Below are positions 17,099-25,527 of a DNA stretch of 64,000 nucleotides, in pieces (positions within the stretch are counted from its first letter, which is position 1; every line of letters begins with the position of its first letter). The stretch comes from Saccharicrinis sp965230625 (lineage in GTDB: Bacteria > Bacteroidota > Bacteroidia > Bacteroidales > Marinilabiliaceae), in assembly GCA_965230625.1 (NCBI GenBank), contig CBDDLL010000001.1:1054001-1118000 (forward strand), given 5' to 3'. The translations under genes and the position numbers were made by a program. Under the pieces are notes generated by a model. The model worked only from the letters and a program-made list of their open reading frames with translations. It made no database searches and was not told the origin of the DNA.

Positions 17099-18157
17099 AT
17101 GAGAAAGCTACCTGTATTTTTCTTAATTGATGTATCAGAATCCATGGTTGGTGAGCCTATTGATTGGGTAACCAAAGGAATGGAATATTTAATTAAGGGT
17201 TTAAAAACCAATCCATATGCCTTAGAAACTGTTTGGATCGAAATAATCTCATTCGCAGGAAAAGCAAAAATAATTGCTGATTACGAAGAACTTCCTATGT
17301 TTTATCCTCCGAATTTTATGATTGGTGGAGGATCATCTTTAGGAAGTGGTTTACAACTATTGATGAATGAGTTTGACAAAAATGTTAAACGATCAACAAC
17401 AACTGTTAAAGGAGACTGGAAACCTTTAGTTTTTATTTTCTCTGATGGACAACCTACAGATCAGTACCAGGAAGATTTAAATAAATGGGAATCAAATTAT
17501 AAGTCAAAATGCCAGACTTTAGTAGCTACTTTAGGTGATTGTTTTTCATCTGAGATTTTAACAAAGCTTGCAGATGAGGCTGTTAAGCTGGAAGATTGTT
17601 CAGAAGAAAGCTTTAATAGTTACTTTAAATGGATGACTGATTCAATCGTTAAATCCAGTGTTCAAGTTTCTACTGGTCTTCAAGGTGAAGAGAAGTATAC
17701 AGATATTAATAGAAACCAAGGTTTATCAAATATAGATTTAAGCAAGACTACAGTTGATATAGGCGAACTTGATGATACATACGCAGTTTTATTAGGTGCT
17801 TGCCAAAAAACACATGAGAAATACCTGATCAAATTTAAAAAAGGAGTTGAACATCATCCTTTTAACTACGAGGATTTTAGGAAAGTATATAGACTCGAAG
17901 GTGCATATAAAATAAACTATCAAAACTATGTGTCGATGAGTCAAGGGCAGCAGAAAAACCATATTAGTACAGAATACTTAAGAGGTGTACCAGCGTGTCC
18001 TTATTGTAACAACCAACATGCAGTTGCAGTTTGTAAATGTGGAGGTATATTTTGCTTTAACCATAATGATGAAGCACAGACTTGTGCATGGTGTGGTGAG
18101 ACAGGTTATTTTGGTGAGTCAGACCAAAACTTTGATATTGATAGAAGATTGGGTTGA
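17099..18157 (+). CDS. vWA protein with C-terminal zinc-binding TerY-C domain
   Basis: The 352-residue protein has a vWA domain at about residues 1-200, with MIDAS residues DVSESMVGEP, GGSSLGSGL and FSDGQPTDQ. A linker and a C-terminal cysteine-rich module follow (about 300-345: CPYCNNQHAVAVCKCG, then CAWCGETGYFG, with an intervening CFNH). This is the zinc-ribbon or treble-clef domain found at the end of TerY-C proteins. The final A of its TGA stop is the first base of the ATG of the phosphatase gene, so translation is coupled. The zinc module probably docks the phosphatase or kinase, whose C terminus also carries a zinc ribbon. Confidence 0.93.
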   Translation: MRKLPVFFLIDVSESMVGEPIDWVTKGMEYLIKGLKTNPYALETVWIEIISFAGKAKIIADYEELPMFYPPNFMIGGGSSLGSGLQLLMNEFDKNVKRSTTTVKGDWKPLVFIFSDGQPTDQYQEDLNKWESNYKSKCQTLVATLGDCFSSEILTKLADEAVKLEDCSEESFNSYFKWMTDSIVKSSVQVSTGLQGEEKYTDINRNQGLSNIDLSKTTVDIGELDDTYAVLLGACQKTHEKYLIKFKKGVEHHPFNYEDFRKVYRLEGAYKINYQNYVSMSQGQQKNHISTEYLRGVPACPYCNNQHAVAVCKCGGIFCFNHNDEAQTCAWCGETGYFGESDQNFDIDRRLG

Positions 18158-19557
18158 TGGAAGATTCTGTAAATATTTTAAATTGCTTGTCGAGAATTGA
18201 GAAGGAAAAAGTAGAGATTGATTATACTATTAAGATATTAATTAATGAATTAAATACCCTTCAGGAACGACAAAACTCATTATCAAATAGTTTTAAGGAT
18301 TTAAAAGAAATGTTATCTGCCCTAAATGATAATGGGTTACAGAAAGAAAAGGATATGGCTAGAGAATTGGTAAAAAAGGAAAAAAAAGTAATTCAGCTAA
18401 GAAATGGGCAGGTGAATATTCCTTTTGAAGAAGAGGTGAATTTAGCTGAGTTTGGTATAAGTGATATTGAAAGCATTCAATTTACAGGAATTGATGGTAT
18501 AGAGTGGCGATCTGATAAAAACTTATTTAAAGGTATTCCAAATTCAGCAGGAGAGCATATAGGTTACATTAAATACAAAGACTCTTCATCTGGGGAGAGC
18601 ATTGAAAAAGAAGTACATTTTTTGGTTAATCCAGATCCTCGTACACTATGGAATAATATTGAACCATCTAAGGACGAGCCTTTTCAAAAAGAAAATTCTA
18701 ATTTTAACGTAAAAGAGATAGCTGGGAGAAAAATAATATCTGCTTCGATAAGAGGAAAATCTCATGCTCATAAAGGAGATTTTAGAGAGGATGATTTCTC
18801 TTCATCTATATTTGAAAATGGATGGACAATTCAAGTAGTGGCAGACGGTGCTGGTTCTGCAATGTATAGTAGAAAAGGATCTGAGCTTGCATGTAAAACA
18901 ATCTTGGATAGTTTAAGCCAATTCTTTAATTCTGAATCCGGGCAAAAATTAGATCAATTAATTTTAAATAATAATGGCGAGTTTGGAAGAAGTCGCTTAC
19001 TAGAGGAACATGATTTAATTAAAGAAATAACATTAAATCCAATAAACGTTGCACATGATGCTTTGAAAAAGATTGCTGATGAGAAAAACTCAAAAATCAG
19101 TGATTTTGCTACTACTGCATTATTTGCAATTACTAAAGATTTTGATTTTGGAACTGTAGTAATTAGTTTTTCCATTGGAGATGGTGCTATTGCTGCTATT
19201 CATGAAAATAATGGTGACTTACTAATGCAGCCGGATGGAGGAGAGTTTTCTGGTCAAACATGTTTTTTGTCTGAACCAAGTTTGTTTTTAGATAAAAATT
19301 ATGATTTGCTAAAAAGCAGGATAACAGTAAATCTTTACCCACAAAAAGTGGACTCAGTTATATTAATGACCGATGGTATTTCTGATCCTAAATTTGGTAC
19401 TGAACACAATTTGAATGATAGTAATAAATGGATTAATTTTCATCAAGAAATTAGTTCTTTTTTAGATAGTGAAGATCTTAAAAAACAGTTGTTTGAGTGG
19501 CTTGATTTTTATATTCCGGGTGAGTATGACGATAGAACAATTTCAATTTTAGTTTAG
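18157..19557 (+). CDS. PP2C-family Ser/Thr protein phosphatase of the Ter triad
   Basis: The 466-residue protein starts with an alpha-helical coiled-coil stretch (about 10-75). It has a small middle domain (about 85-155) and a PP2C catalytic domain (about 185-466). The metal-binding aspartates are in VVADGAGSAMYS, FSIGDGAIAAI, LMTDGISDPKFG and the terminal YDDRTISILV. The start is the ATG at 18157; an in-frame TTG three bases upstream is less likely. It overlaps the vWA gene by one base and is followed by the kinase gene after five bases. It presumably reverses phosphorylation carried out by that kinase on TerD, vWA or other partners. Confidence 0.93.
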   Translation: MEDSVNILNCLSRIEKEKVEIDYTIKILINELNTLQERQNSLSNSFKDLKEMLSALNDNGLQKEKDMARELVKKEKKVIQLRNGQVNIPFEEEVNLAEFGISDIESIQFTGIDGIEWRSDKNLFKGIPNSAGEHIGYIKYKDSSSGESIEKEVHFLVNPDPRTLWNNIEPSKDEPFQKENSNFNVKEIAGRKIISASIRGKSHAHKGDFREDDFSSSIFENGWTIQVVADGAGSAMYSRKGSELACKTILDSLSQFFNSESGQKLDQLILNNNGEFGRSRLLEEHDLIKEITLNPINVAHDALKKIADEKNSKISDFATTALFAITKDFDFGTVVISFSIGDGAIAAIHENNGDLLMQPDGGEFSGQTCFLSEPSLFLDKNYDLLKSRITVNLYPQKVDSVILMTDGISDPKFGTEHNLNDSNKWINFHQEISSFLDSEDLKKQLFEWLDFYIPGEYDDRTISILV

Positions 19558-19562
19558 ACAAG

Positions 19563-21065
19563 ATGAGCGAAATTTTAAGTACAAGAAGTCATAAAGGAAA
19601 CATTATTGAATGGGTTGATACCTGTATAGCTTCTGGTACCATGAAAGATGTTTTTTTTAGCCCGGATAAATCTTATGTAGTTGGTTTTTATCGTGATAAT
19701 AAAAAGTTTGATGCAAAAGCAAAGGATAGGTTATTAACAATTGTAGAAACTTACAGAGACAGAATTATTGATGGCCCCAATGGTGATTATTGGGAAAAAT
19801 TATTTTGCTGGCCATACGATACTGTTGAATATCGAGGATTTTTTGGTGTTGTTGTACCAACTTACCGTAAGGATTTCTTTTTTACAAAAGGATCTATAAA
19901 TGATGATTTTCTTGGGATTAAAGGCAAAGAGAAAAATGGCAAATGGTATGCATCGGCAAAAAATCAGAATAGGTTTTTAGCTCAAGAGGAAAAAGGTGAC
20001 TTGTTAAGCTATTTTAAAGTATCTCTGTTGCTGAGCAGGGCTACTAAAAGGTTACATGCAGGAGGTTTAGCTCATTCCGATTTATCATACAACAATGTAT
20101 TAATTGACCCAATTTCTCAAAGTGCTTGTATTATAGATATTGATGGTTTGGTTGTTCCAGGTAAATATCCTCCTGATGTTCTGGGTACTCCCGATTTTGT
20201 TGCACCTGAGGTGATTAAAACTAAGGTGTTGGATCTTAATCATCCGGATAGAAAATTTCCATCAATATTAACAGACAGACATGCTCTTTCTGTTTTAATC
20301 TACATGTATTTGCTATTTAGGCATCCATTAAAAGGAGGTAAAATTCATGATGCAAATCCAGTAAAGGATGAAGAGTTAGCTATGGGAGAAAAGGCATTAT
20401 TTATCGAACATCCTAATGATATTTCAAATAAGCCTATTCTTGAAAATGTTCACCCTGCTGAGCTTCCTTACGCAGATATTGAGGAATTACCATATACTAT
20501 TTTAGGGCCTTTTATTAAAGAAATGATGGATAGAGCATTCATTGATGGATTGCATAATCCGTTATTAAGACCATCGGCAAATGAGTGGGAAGAGACATTA
20601 GCTAAAACAATGGATTTGTTACAGCCATGCTCAAATAAAGAATGTTCGCATAAATGGTTTGTTTTTGATAATACAAAATCACCAAGGTGTCCTTATTGTA
20701 AAACATTTTATTCAGATACTTTACCTATTTTAAATTTTTATTCGACAAGAGAAAACGATAAGTTTTTGCCAGATAATCATCGTTTAATGGTTTACGATAA
20801 TCAACACCTTTATAAGTGGCACTCAAATCGATTAGTTTTTCCTAACGAAAAAGTAGTAGAGGAGCATAGAAAACCATTGGCCTATTTTAGGCAGCATGAT
20901 GGTAAATGGATATTAATGAATACTAATTTGCCTGATTTATATAATGTTAGTGCTAAACAACCAGTTCCTATTGGAGAACAGGTAGAGTTACAAAATAATT
21001 TGCAGCTTTTATTAGAAAAAGAAGATGGAGGGCGCCTAGCTTTAGTTCAAATTGCAAATGAATAA
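19563..21065 (+). CDS. Ser/Thr protein kinase of the Ter triad, with C-terminal zinc ribbon
   Basis: The 500-residue protein has the catalytic loop HSDLSYNNVLID (HxDxxxxN), a metal-binding IDIDG in place of DFG, and an activation segment GTPDFVAPEV. The N-lobe is unusual: the glycine-rich loop reads SGTMKDVFFS, and the position of the VAIK lysine reads VVGFYR, so the ATP-anchoring lysine is not in its usual place. A zinc ribbon follows the kinase domain (about residues 358-385: CSNKECSHKW, then CPYCKTFY), and then a beta-rich tail. Together with the vWA and PP2C genes it forms the phosphorylation triad. The substrate is unknown. Confidence 0.92.
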   Translation: MSEILSTRSHKGNIIEWVDTCIASGTMKDVFFSPDKSYVVGFYRDNKKFDAKAKDRLLTIVETYRDRIIDGPNGDYWEKLFCWPYDTVEYRGFFGVVVPTYRKDFFFTKGSINDDFLGIKGKEKNGKWYASAKNQNRFLAQEEKGDLLSYFKVSLLLSRATKRLHAGGLAHSDLSYNNVLIDPISQSACIIDIDGLVVPGKYPPDVLGTPDFVAPEVIKTKVLDLNHPDRKFPSILTDRHALSVLIYMYLLFRHPLKGGKIHDANPVKDEELAMGEKALFIEHPNDISNKPILENVHPAELPYADIEELPYTILGPFIKEMMDRAFIDGLHNPLLRPSANEWEETLAKTMDLLQPCSNKECSHKWFVFDNTKSPRCPYCKTFYSDTLPILNFYSTRENDKFLPDNHRLMVYDNQHLYKWHSNRLVFPNEKVVEEHRKPLAYFRQHDGKWILMNTNLPDLYNVSAKQPVPIGEQVELQNNLQLLLEKEDGGRLALVQIANE

Positions 21066-21115
21066 ATTATAGAATCAAATTAACTCTTAAATATTTATAA
21101 ACTTAAAAACGAAAG

Positions 21116-22309
21116 ATGGATATTATTAACTTATTTTTCCATACCTGGTATGGAGGTATCATACTTATGGTTATTTGCTCATTAGTTATAGCCAAAGCAT
21201 GTGATGTCTTTGAAGCATCAACCGATTATTTAGGTCGTAATTTTAGTGAAGGAGTAAAAGGAGCAACATTAAATGCTATTGGTTCATCAATGCCAGAGTT
21301 ATTAACAACTGTTTTCTTTTTAGCTTTTGCAAGTCATACAAATTTAGGACGAGATTTAGCTGCAAGTATTGGTGGAGATACAGGATCGGCAATATTTAAT
21401 AGTATTGTTATACCAATGGTTGTTATTTGGGTGGTTTTGGCCACTGTAGCAGGCATTAAAGGTGTTGAGATAGCAAAAAAAGTTATTTTAAGAGATGGAC
21501 TGTTTTTAATTGGTGCTGAAGTTATGTTGCTAGTACTTTTATCTAGTGATTATATTACAGCCTGGCACGGATGGGCATTTACTATATTTTACCTCATTTA
21601 TCTAAGTTATACATTAATGTCTATGAAGAATGGTGACCAAGAAGAAGATGATGAAGAAGAAGAACATGATTCTTGGTATGAGAAGTTTTTATTTAAAAAG
21701 GAAAAAGGAAGAGTAATTCGAAGTTGGATTTTATTATTAGCGTCAACCATAGTAATAGCATTAGCTTGTGCAGGATTAGTAGAGGGTTGTAAAGGTATGG
21801 CAGATGCGATAGATATTAATCCGCTATTTATTGCATTGGTTCTTGTTGCGGCTGCGAGTAGTGTACCTGATACTATTATATCGTTAAAAGATGCTAAGAA
21901 AGGGAATTATGATGATGCTTTATCTAATGTTTTAGGATCTAATATCTTTGATATTACTATTAGTATGGGATTACCGTTAGCATTGTTTTTAATGGTAACC
22001 GGACAGAAAATTGATTTTAGAGAAGCTGGTCCAACTCTTATTGATATTAGGATAATGTTGCTTACTGTTACTATTGTTACAATGGCTATTTATTATTTTA
22101 GTAAGCAGCTGAAGAAAAAGCATGTAGTATATCTGATTATTCTTTATGCATTCTTTATTTTATATGCAATCGGTGCAGCATCTTATGGTGCAGGAGGAGA
22201 AGACATTCTTGCTAAAGTGGCTGGTGGATTTATTGAGTACTTACACCGTCCGGGAGGAATTAATGAAACATTGCAAAATATAGCAAATGAAATTACCGGT
22301 AATTGGTAA
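21116..22309 (+). CDS. CaCA-family sodium/calcium antiporter-like membrane protein
   Basis: The 397-residue protein has ten or so transmembrane helices and both inverted CaCA alpha repeats: alpha-1 NAIGSSMPELLTTVF and GDTGSAIFNSIVIP, alpha-2 ASSVPDTIISLKDA and LSNVLGSNIFDITIS. The acidic residues in the two alpha motifs (E in MPELLTT, D in VPDTII) fit cation coordination. A highly acidic cytoplasmic loop (GDQEEDDEEEEHDSW) lies in the middle. It is the last gene of the plus arm, 50 bases after the kinase. Its place beside Ca2+-binding TerD proteins suggests it sets the cytoplasmic Ca2+ these proteins read; that link is inferred. Confidence 0.9.
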   Translation: MDIINLFFHTWYGGIILMVICSLVIAKACDVFEASTDYLGRNFSEGVKGATLNAIGSSMPELLTTVFFLAFASHTNLGRDLAASIGGDTGSAIFNSIVIPMVVIWVVLATVAGIKGVEIAKKVILRDGLFLIGAEVMLLVLLSSDYITAWHGWAFTIFYLIYLSYTLMSMKNGDQEEDDEEEEHDSWYEKFLFKKEKGRVIRSWILLLASTIVIALACAGLVEGCKGMADAIDINPLFIALVLVAAASSVPDTIISLKDAKKGNYDDALSNVLGSNIFDITISMGLPLALFLMVTGQKIDFREAGPTLIDIRIMLLTVTIVTMAIYYFSKQLKKKHVVYLIILYAFFILYAIGAASYGAGGEDILAKVAGGFIEYLHRPGGINETLQNIANEITGNW

Positions 22310-22329
22310 TTTTAAAAAATAAATGAAGG

Positions 22330-22358
22330 AGTTGGGCTTAAACTCAACTTCTTTTTTT
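22330..22358 (+). terminator. Terminator between the two convergent Ter arms
   Basis: AGTTGGG (22330-22336) pairs with CTCAACT (22343-22349), including one G-T pair, over a six-base loop and is followed by TCTTTTTTT. It lies 20 bases after the antiporter stop and reaches the stop of the convergent HAD gene. Confidence 0.82.
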
Positions 22359-23175
22359 ATAATAAGCCTGAATGTTTAAAGACTAAGTTTGTTATTCCAA
22401 CAGAAGCATTTACTTTTTCAAATTCAGCCACTTCAAATCCATATTTAAGATGTAGTTCTCTATCGTAAATCTCACCATGTGAAGGAATAACGCCTAAGTC
22501 GGAATTTTCTAGCAAAGGAATATCTAAAAGAGAGTCTCCTGCCGCAATAATTTTTTCATGATTTAATTTGCTACTTACATATTCCAGTGCATTCCATTTT
22601 GATACAATTTGAGGCATAAGATAAAGTTTAGTGCCTTGCAATGAAATATTCCAATCTATACCAAGTTTAGATTCAATTATTGGTAAAAGATTTACATCAA
22701 ATAAATCCCTGTATAGAACCAGATAAGTAAATACATTCTCAGCCGTTCGAATTTTCTTTATGCATTTATTAGGGATGATTTTTTGAATAATTTCGATTAC
22801 TCTCTCATTTTCTAATGAAATGCTATTAAGTTTTAGATTGATTTGATTCTCCCATTCCGGATCAATCTCACCATTTTTTAAAACCTTGGCTCCATTAGTT
22901 GTAATAGCAAATGTTGGACGAATGTTAAACTTAAAGAATTCAATTCTTTTATATTGCTCTTCAGTTCGAGTTGTTACAGGAATAAAATACCCAATTTGAT
23001 CGAATTCTTGAATGTGATTAATTACTTCGTTATGAATATAACTCAAAGGTTCACCGTTATAATATTCAATCAATGTTAGAGACTCTTCTCTAAGCTTAGT
23101 GTGATTCTTATAATGCTTATTTAAGAAGTTGATGGAATATATAAGAGTTTGATCGAGATCGCTGGCAAAAATCAT
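22357..23175 (-). CDS. HAD-superfamily phosphatase of the Ter biosynthetic module
   Basis: The 272-residue protein has HAD motif I FASDLDQTLIYS (nucleophile DxD), a motif II threonine around VTTRTEEQY and motif IV AAGDSLLDIPLLENSD. The cap resembles the Cof/sucrose-phosphatase type. The preferred start is the ATG at 23173-23175, which overlaps the stop of the preceding gene as ATGA; the frame is open upstream to 23205. It ends a four-gene unit with StiP, PRTase-TRSP and C-C lyase genes. It is likely to dephosphorylate the phosphoribosylated product of that pathway. Confidence 0.9.
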   Translation of the reverse strand: MIFASDLDQTLIYSINFLNKHYKNHTKLREESLTLIEYYNGEPLSYIHNEVINHIQEFDQIGYFIPVTTRTEEQYKRIEFFKFNIRPTFAITTNGAKVLKNGEIDPEWENQINLKLNSISLENERVIEIIQKIIPNKCIKKIRTAENVFTYLVLYRDLFDVNLLPIIESKLGIDWNISLQGTKLYLMPQIVSKWNALEYVSSKLNHEKIIAAGDSLLDIPLLENSDLGVIPSHGEIYDRELHLKYGFEVAEFEKVNASVGITNLVFKHSGLL

Positions 23176-24278
23176 TTCTTTAATTGTTTTATTAATCCGC
23201 AACATGAATAGCTCATTTGAGAGAACTCTTCAATTTCTACATTTTTTTCCTTTGCTAGTTGAATAACATGCTTTAGTAAATGACCTTTCTCTGGATGTAC
23301 AAGTATTTTCCAAGGTACTCTTCGAAGAAGTACTCTTGTAGTTTCTCCAATCCCTGGTTTTATAAGGTTTATATCCTTAATATTATATAATTTAGAGATG
23401 CGTTCAACCGATTTAAGTCCTTCCCAACGAGGATTATCTTCTAAGAGCTTTTTCTTATTTATTAATTCAGAATCTATATCGTTATAAGCCTTTTGAAAAT
23501 GTCTGCTAATCTCCTCGATGAATTCCAGTGAGCGGTCATCATTTACAAGGTTACTATAAAACCTTGCTCCATGAAAATCGTTTTCTTCAATAATATCAGG
23601 TCGATGAAAAGTGCGACTTACTAATCCTGACACAGTTGAATTTAAACAGGCAGAAGGAATTAAAAAGTCCTCATGTGTAGCTGTAATTTGAGCACAAAAA
23701 CCAGGGTCGGCTAAAACAGCCAGGTCATCACTGATGTGTGTTCCATTTTTCTGGTTAAAATTACTTATCGCTTCCTTTAAAACATTCGTTATAGCACCTT
23801 TCCCTGTCCAACCATCTACAAAAAGAAGAGATGTATCTTTATTGTCTTTGAGGATATAGTTTAATGCATTTTCATCAATACCTTTACCTCTAATTATTGA
23901 AATGGAATAATGTTTTACGTTTATATCATACCTGGTTTTAATGTAACGATACATTAATACGCCAATGGGTGTTCCTGCTCTGGCTAAAGAAACTATGGTA
24001 AGCTCTTTACCCTTAATTTTTAAAGCAATTTCGGAGGTAATACCCACAAGTTTTGCCATTTTAAAGGCACTTTGCTTTAACGAATACTCATAAAGCTGCA
24101 TATAATCTTCTGATGGTACATATTCAATAGGCAACATTTCAGAGTAATGTGTACCTTTTTGAATGGCTTTTTCGCGTTCAGATGTTGTTTGTTCCTTAAC
24201 CAAATCACCTATGTCTTTTAATACAAAAACTACATCATCTTTCAAATAACTGCCTTTTATATTGGGTTCTTTCAGCAT
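23172..24278 (-). CDS. StiP-like phosphoribosyltransferase-fold protein with PELOTA-like C terminus
   Basis: The 368-residue protein contains a PRTase-like core (about 90-240): IVSLARAGTPIGVLMYRY, then SLLFVDGWTGKGAIT, equivalent to the PRPP-binding loop. A C-terminal PELOTA-type RNA-binding domain follows (about 285-368: IKPGIGETTRVLLRRVPWKI, then GHLLKHVIQLAKEKNVEIEEF). The family is annotated elsewhere as cysteine protease StiP; in Ter systems it was reinterpreted as a PRTase-related enzyme. It lies one base after the PRTase-TRSP gene and overlaps the HAD gene by four bases. The exact reaction is unknown. Confidence 0.87.
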   Translation of the reverse strand: MLKEPNIKGSYLKDDVVFVLKDIGDLVKEQTTSEREKAIQKGTHYSEMLPIEYVPSEDYMQLYEYSLKQSAFKMAKLVGITSEIALKIKGKELTIVSLARAGTPIGVLMYRYIKTRYDINVKHYSISIIRGKGIDENALNYILKDNKDTSLLFVDGWTGKGAITNVLKEAISNFNQKNGTHISDDLAVLADPGFCAQITATHEDFLIPSACLNSTVSGLVSRTFHRPDIIEENDFHGARFYSNLVNDDRSLEFIEEISRHFQKAYNDIDSELINKKKLLEDNPRWEGLKSVERISKLYNIKDINLIKPGIGETTRVLLRRVPWKILVHPEKGHLLKHVIQLAKEKNVEIEEFSQMSYSCCGLIKQLKK

Positions 24279-24279
24279 T

Positions 24280-25527
24280 CTAGTTAAGGTTTTCGTTTTT
24301 TACAAAAACAACATGTTTGTGTTTATAATTAGCTTTGTCAAGTTCCGATAATAAACTATTTAATTGGTGTTCAGGAACCTTATTTTCAAAAAATAAAACA
24401 ACTTCATCACATTCCATAATATTGGAATTATACAAGTATTCATTTCTTGAAGGATCAGTTGGGCAAATAAAATTCAGGGCTTTCTTTATCCCATAATTAG
24501 GATGATTATTGGCAATAACCGGACTTCGTGTAGTTGCATTAAAATAATTAGTATCAGGAAATATACGCGCACATTGTAAGGGGAAGTACATAAACTCACC
24601 AGTGCCTAAAATCGCTCTTTTTTGTCCCGAGAGTTTCGGTTTAATCTGTTTGGCAATTAGTTCTGCCTTGTAAAGTAGTTTTTCCTTTTGAGAAATTGAC
24701 ATACCATTTTCTGCCGATATTTGTATGCTGGGTTCCAGATTACCATAATGAAATAGCCATCCATTTTTAGATGCATCATAATTTTCAGCTAAACATACTT
24801 CTTTATCCTCCATCTGATTATCTGATACATCAATGTTATTAATGTTACCTTGTACCAGTGAATAGAAATTGATTTCGAGATTTCGGTTTTTTATAAATTG
24901 TTGGTATAACTCAAGATTTTCATTATTTCTCCAATCTAAGAAAGTAATAATGGAGTAAGATTTTCCAGGGTAATTTTTATCAATTTGGTTAATGATATTA
25001 TTGATTGTTTTTCCTGTAGTTACTTCATCATCAACTATAATAACTTCTTTGGCTTCCTTAATCCATTTTTCCTTTTGTAAAAAGAAAAGTTGTTCTGGAG
25101 CATGGCAATGTTCTTCTTCAAACTCAAAAGCAAATTCGTAATCGTTCACAGAGTTTCGGGTTGTATGCACATAATGACATTTTTCTGCAAAACAATCGAA
25201 AACAGCGTGTCCCATAGCAGTAGCTGTTTCTGCAAAACCAATTACTAAGGTATCTTCTTTGCAAATATAACTTTCGTTTTGGTGTTTATTGAGTGCTTTG
25301 TCTCTTGCGTAGAATGTAACAAGTTTTTTACATGCTTCAAATAACACATCAGGTTTTATAGGTATGTGTTTGCCTAATAATTGGCTTACAAACAGAAAAT
25401 TACGTTTTTTATTATTTTTCCTTACGGCCATTAAAAAGTAATCCTCAGTATTTTCAGGATTTGTGTTTAAATTGATGAAACCATATCCTGGTATTTCAAT
25501 TTGTTTACTCTTTAAATAATGACTCAT
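24280..25527 (-). CDS. Phosphoribosyltransferase with C-terminal TRSP domain
   Basis: The 415-residue protein has an orotate-type PRTase domain (about 20-230). Its PRPP-binding motif is VIIVDDEVTTGKTINNII, and GFAETATAMGHAVFD supplies the pyrophosphate loop. The TRSP domain (about 285-400), named after its TRSP motif, shows ILGTGEFMYFPLQCARIF and TTRSPVIANN. In Ter loci this pairing belongs to a predicted nucleoside-like biosynthetic pathway. It overlaps the lyase gene by 23 bases and leads into the StiP gene with a one-base gap, so the module is a single operon. Confidence 0.9.
   Translation of the reverse strand: MSHYLKSKQIEIPGYGFINLNTNPENTEDYFLMAVRKNNKKRNFLFVSQLLGKHIPIKPDVLFEACKKLVTFYARDKALNKHQNESYICKEDTLVIGFAETATAMGHAVFDCFAEKCHYVHTTRNSVNDYEFAFEFEEEHCHAPEQLFFLQKEKWIKEAKEVIIVDDEVTTGKTINNIINQIDKNYPGKSYSIITFLDWRNNENLELYQQFIKNRNLEINFYSLVQGNINNIDVSDNQMEDKEVCLAENYDASKNGWLFHYGNLEPSIQISAENGMSISQKEKLLYKAELIAKQIKPKLSGQKRAILGTGEFMYFPLQCARIFPDTNYFNATTRSPVIANNHPNYGIKKALNFICPTDPSRNEYLYNSNIMECDEVVLFFENKVPEHQLNSLLSELDKANYKHKHVVFVKNENLN

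Noticed and set aside
18154..18156. TTG start for the PP2C gene one codon earlier
   Set aside because: The next codon is an ATG that overlaps the stop of the vWA gene by one base, the usual coupling arrangement.
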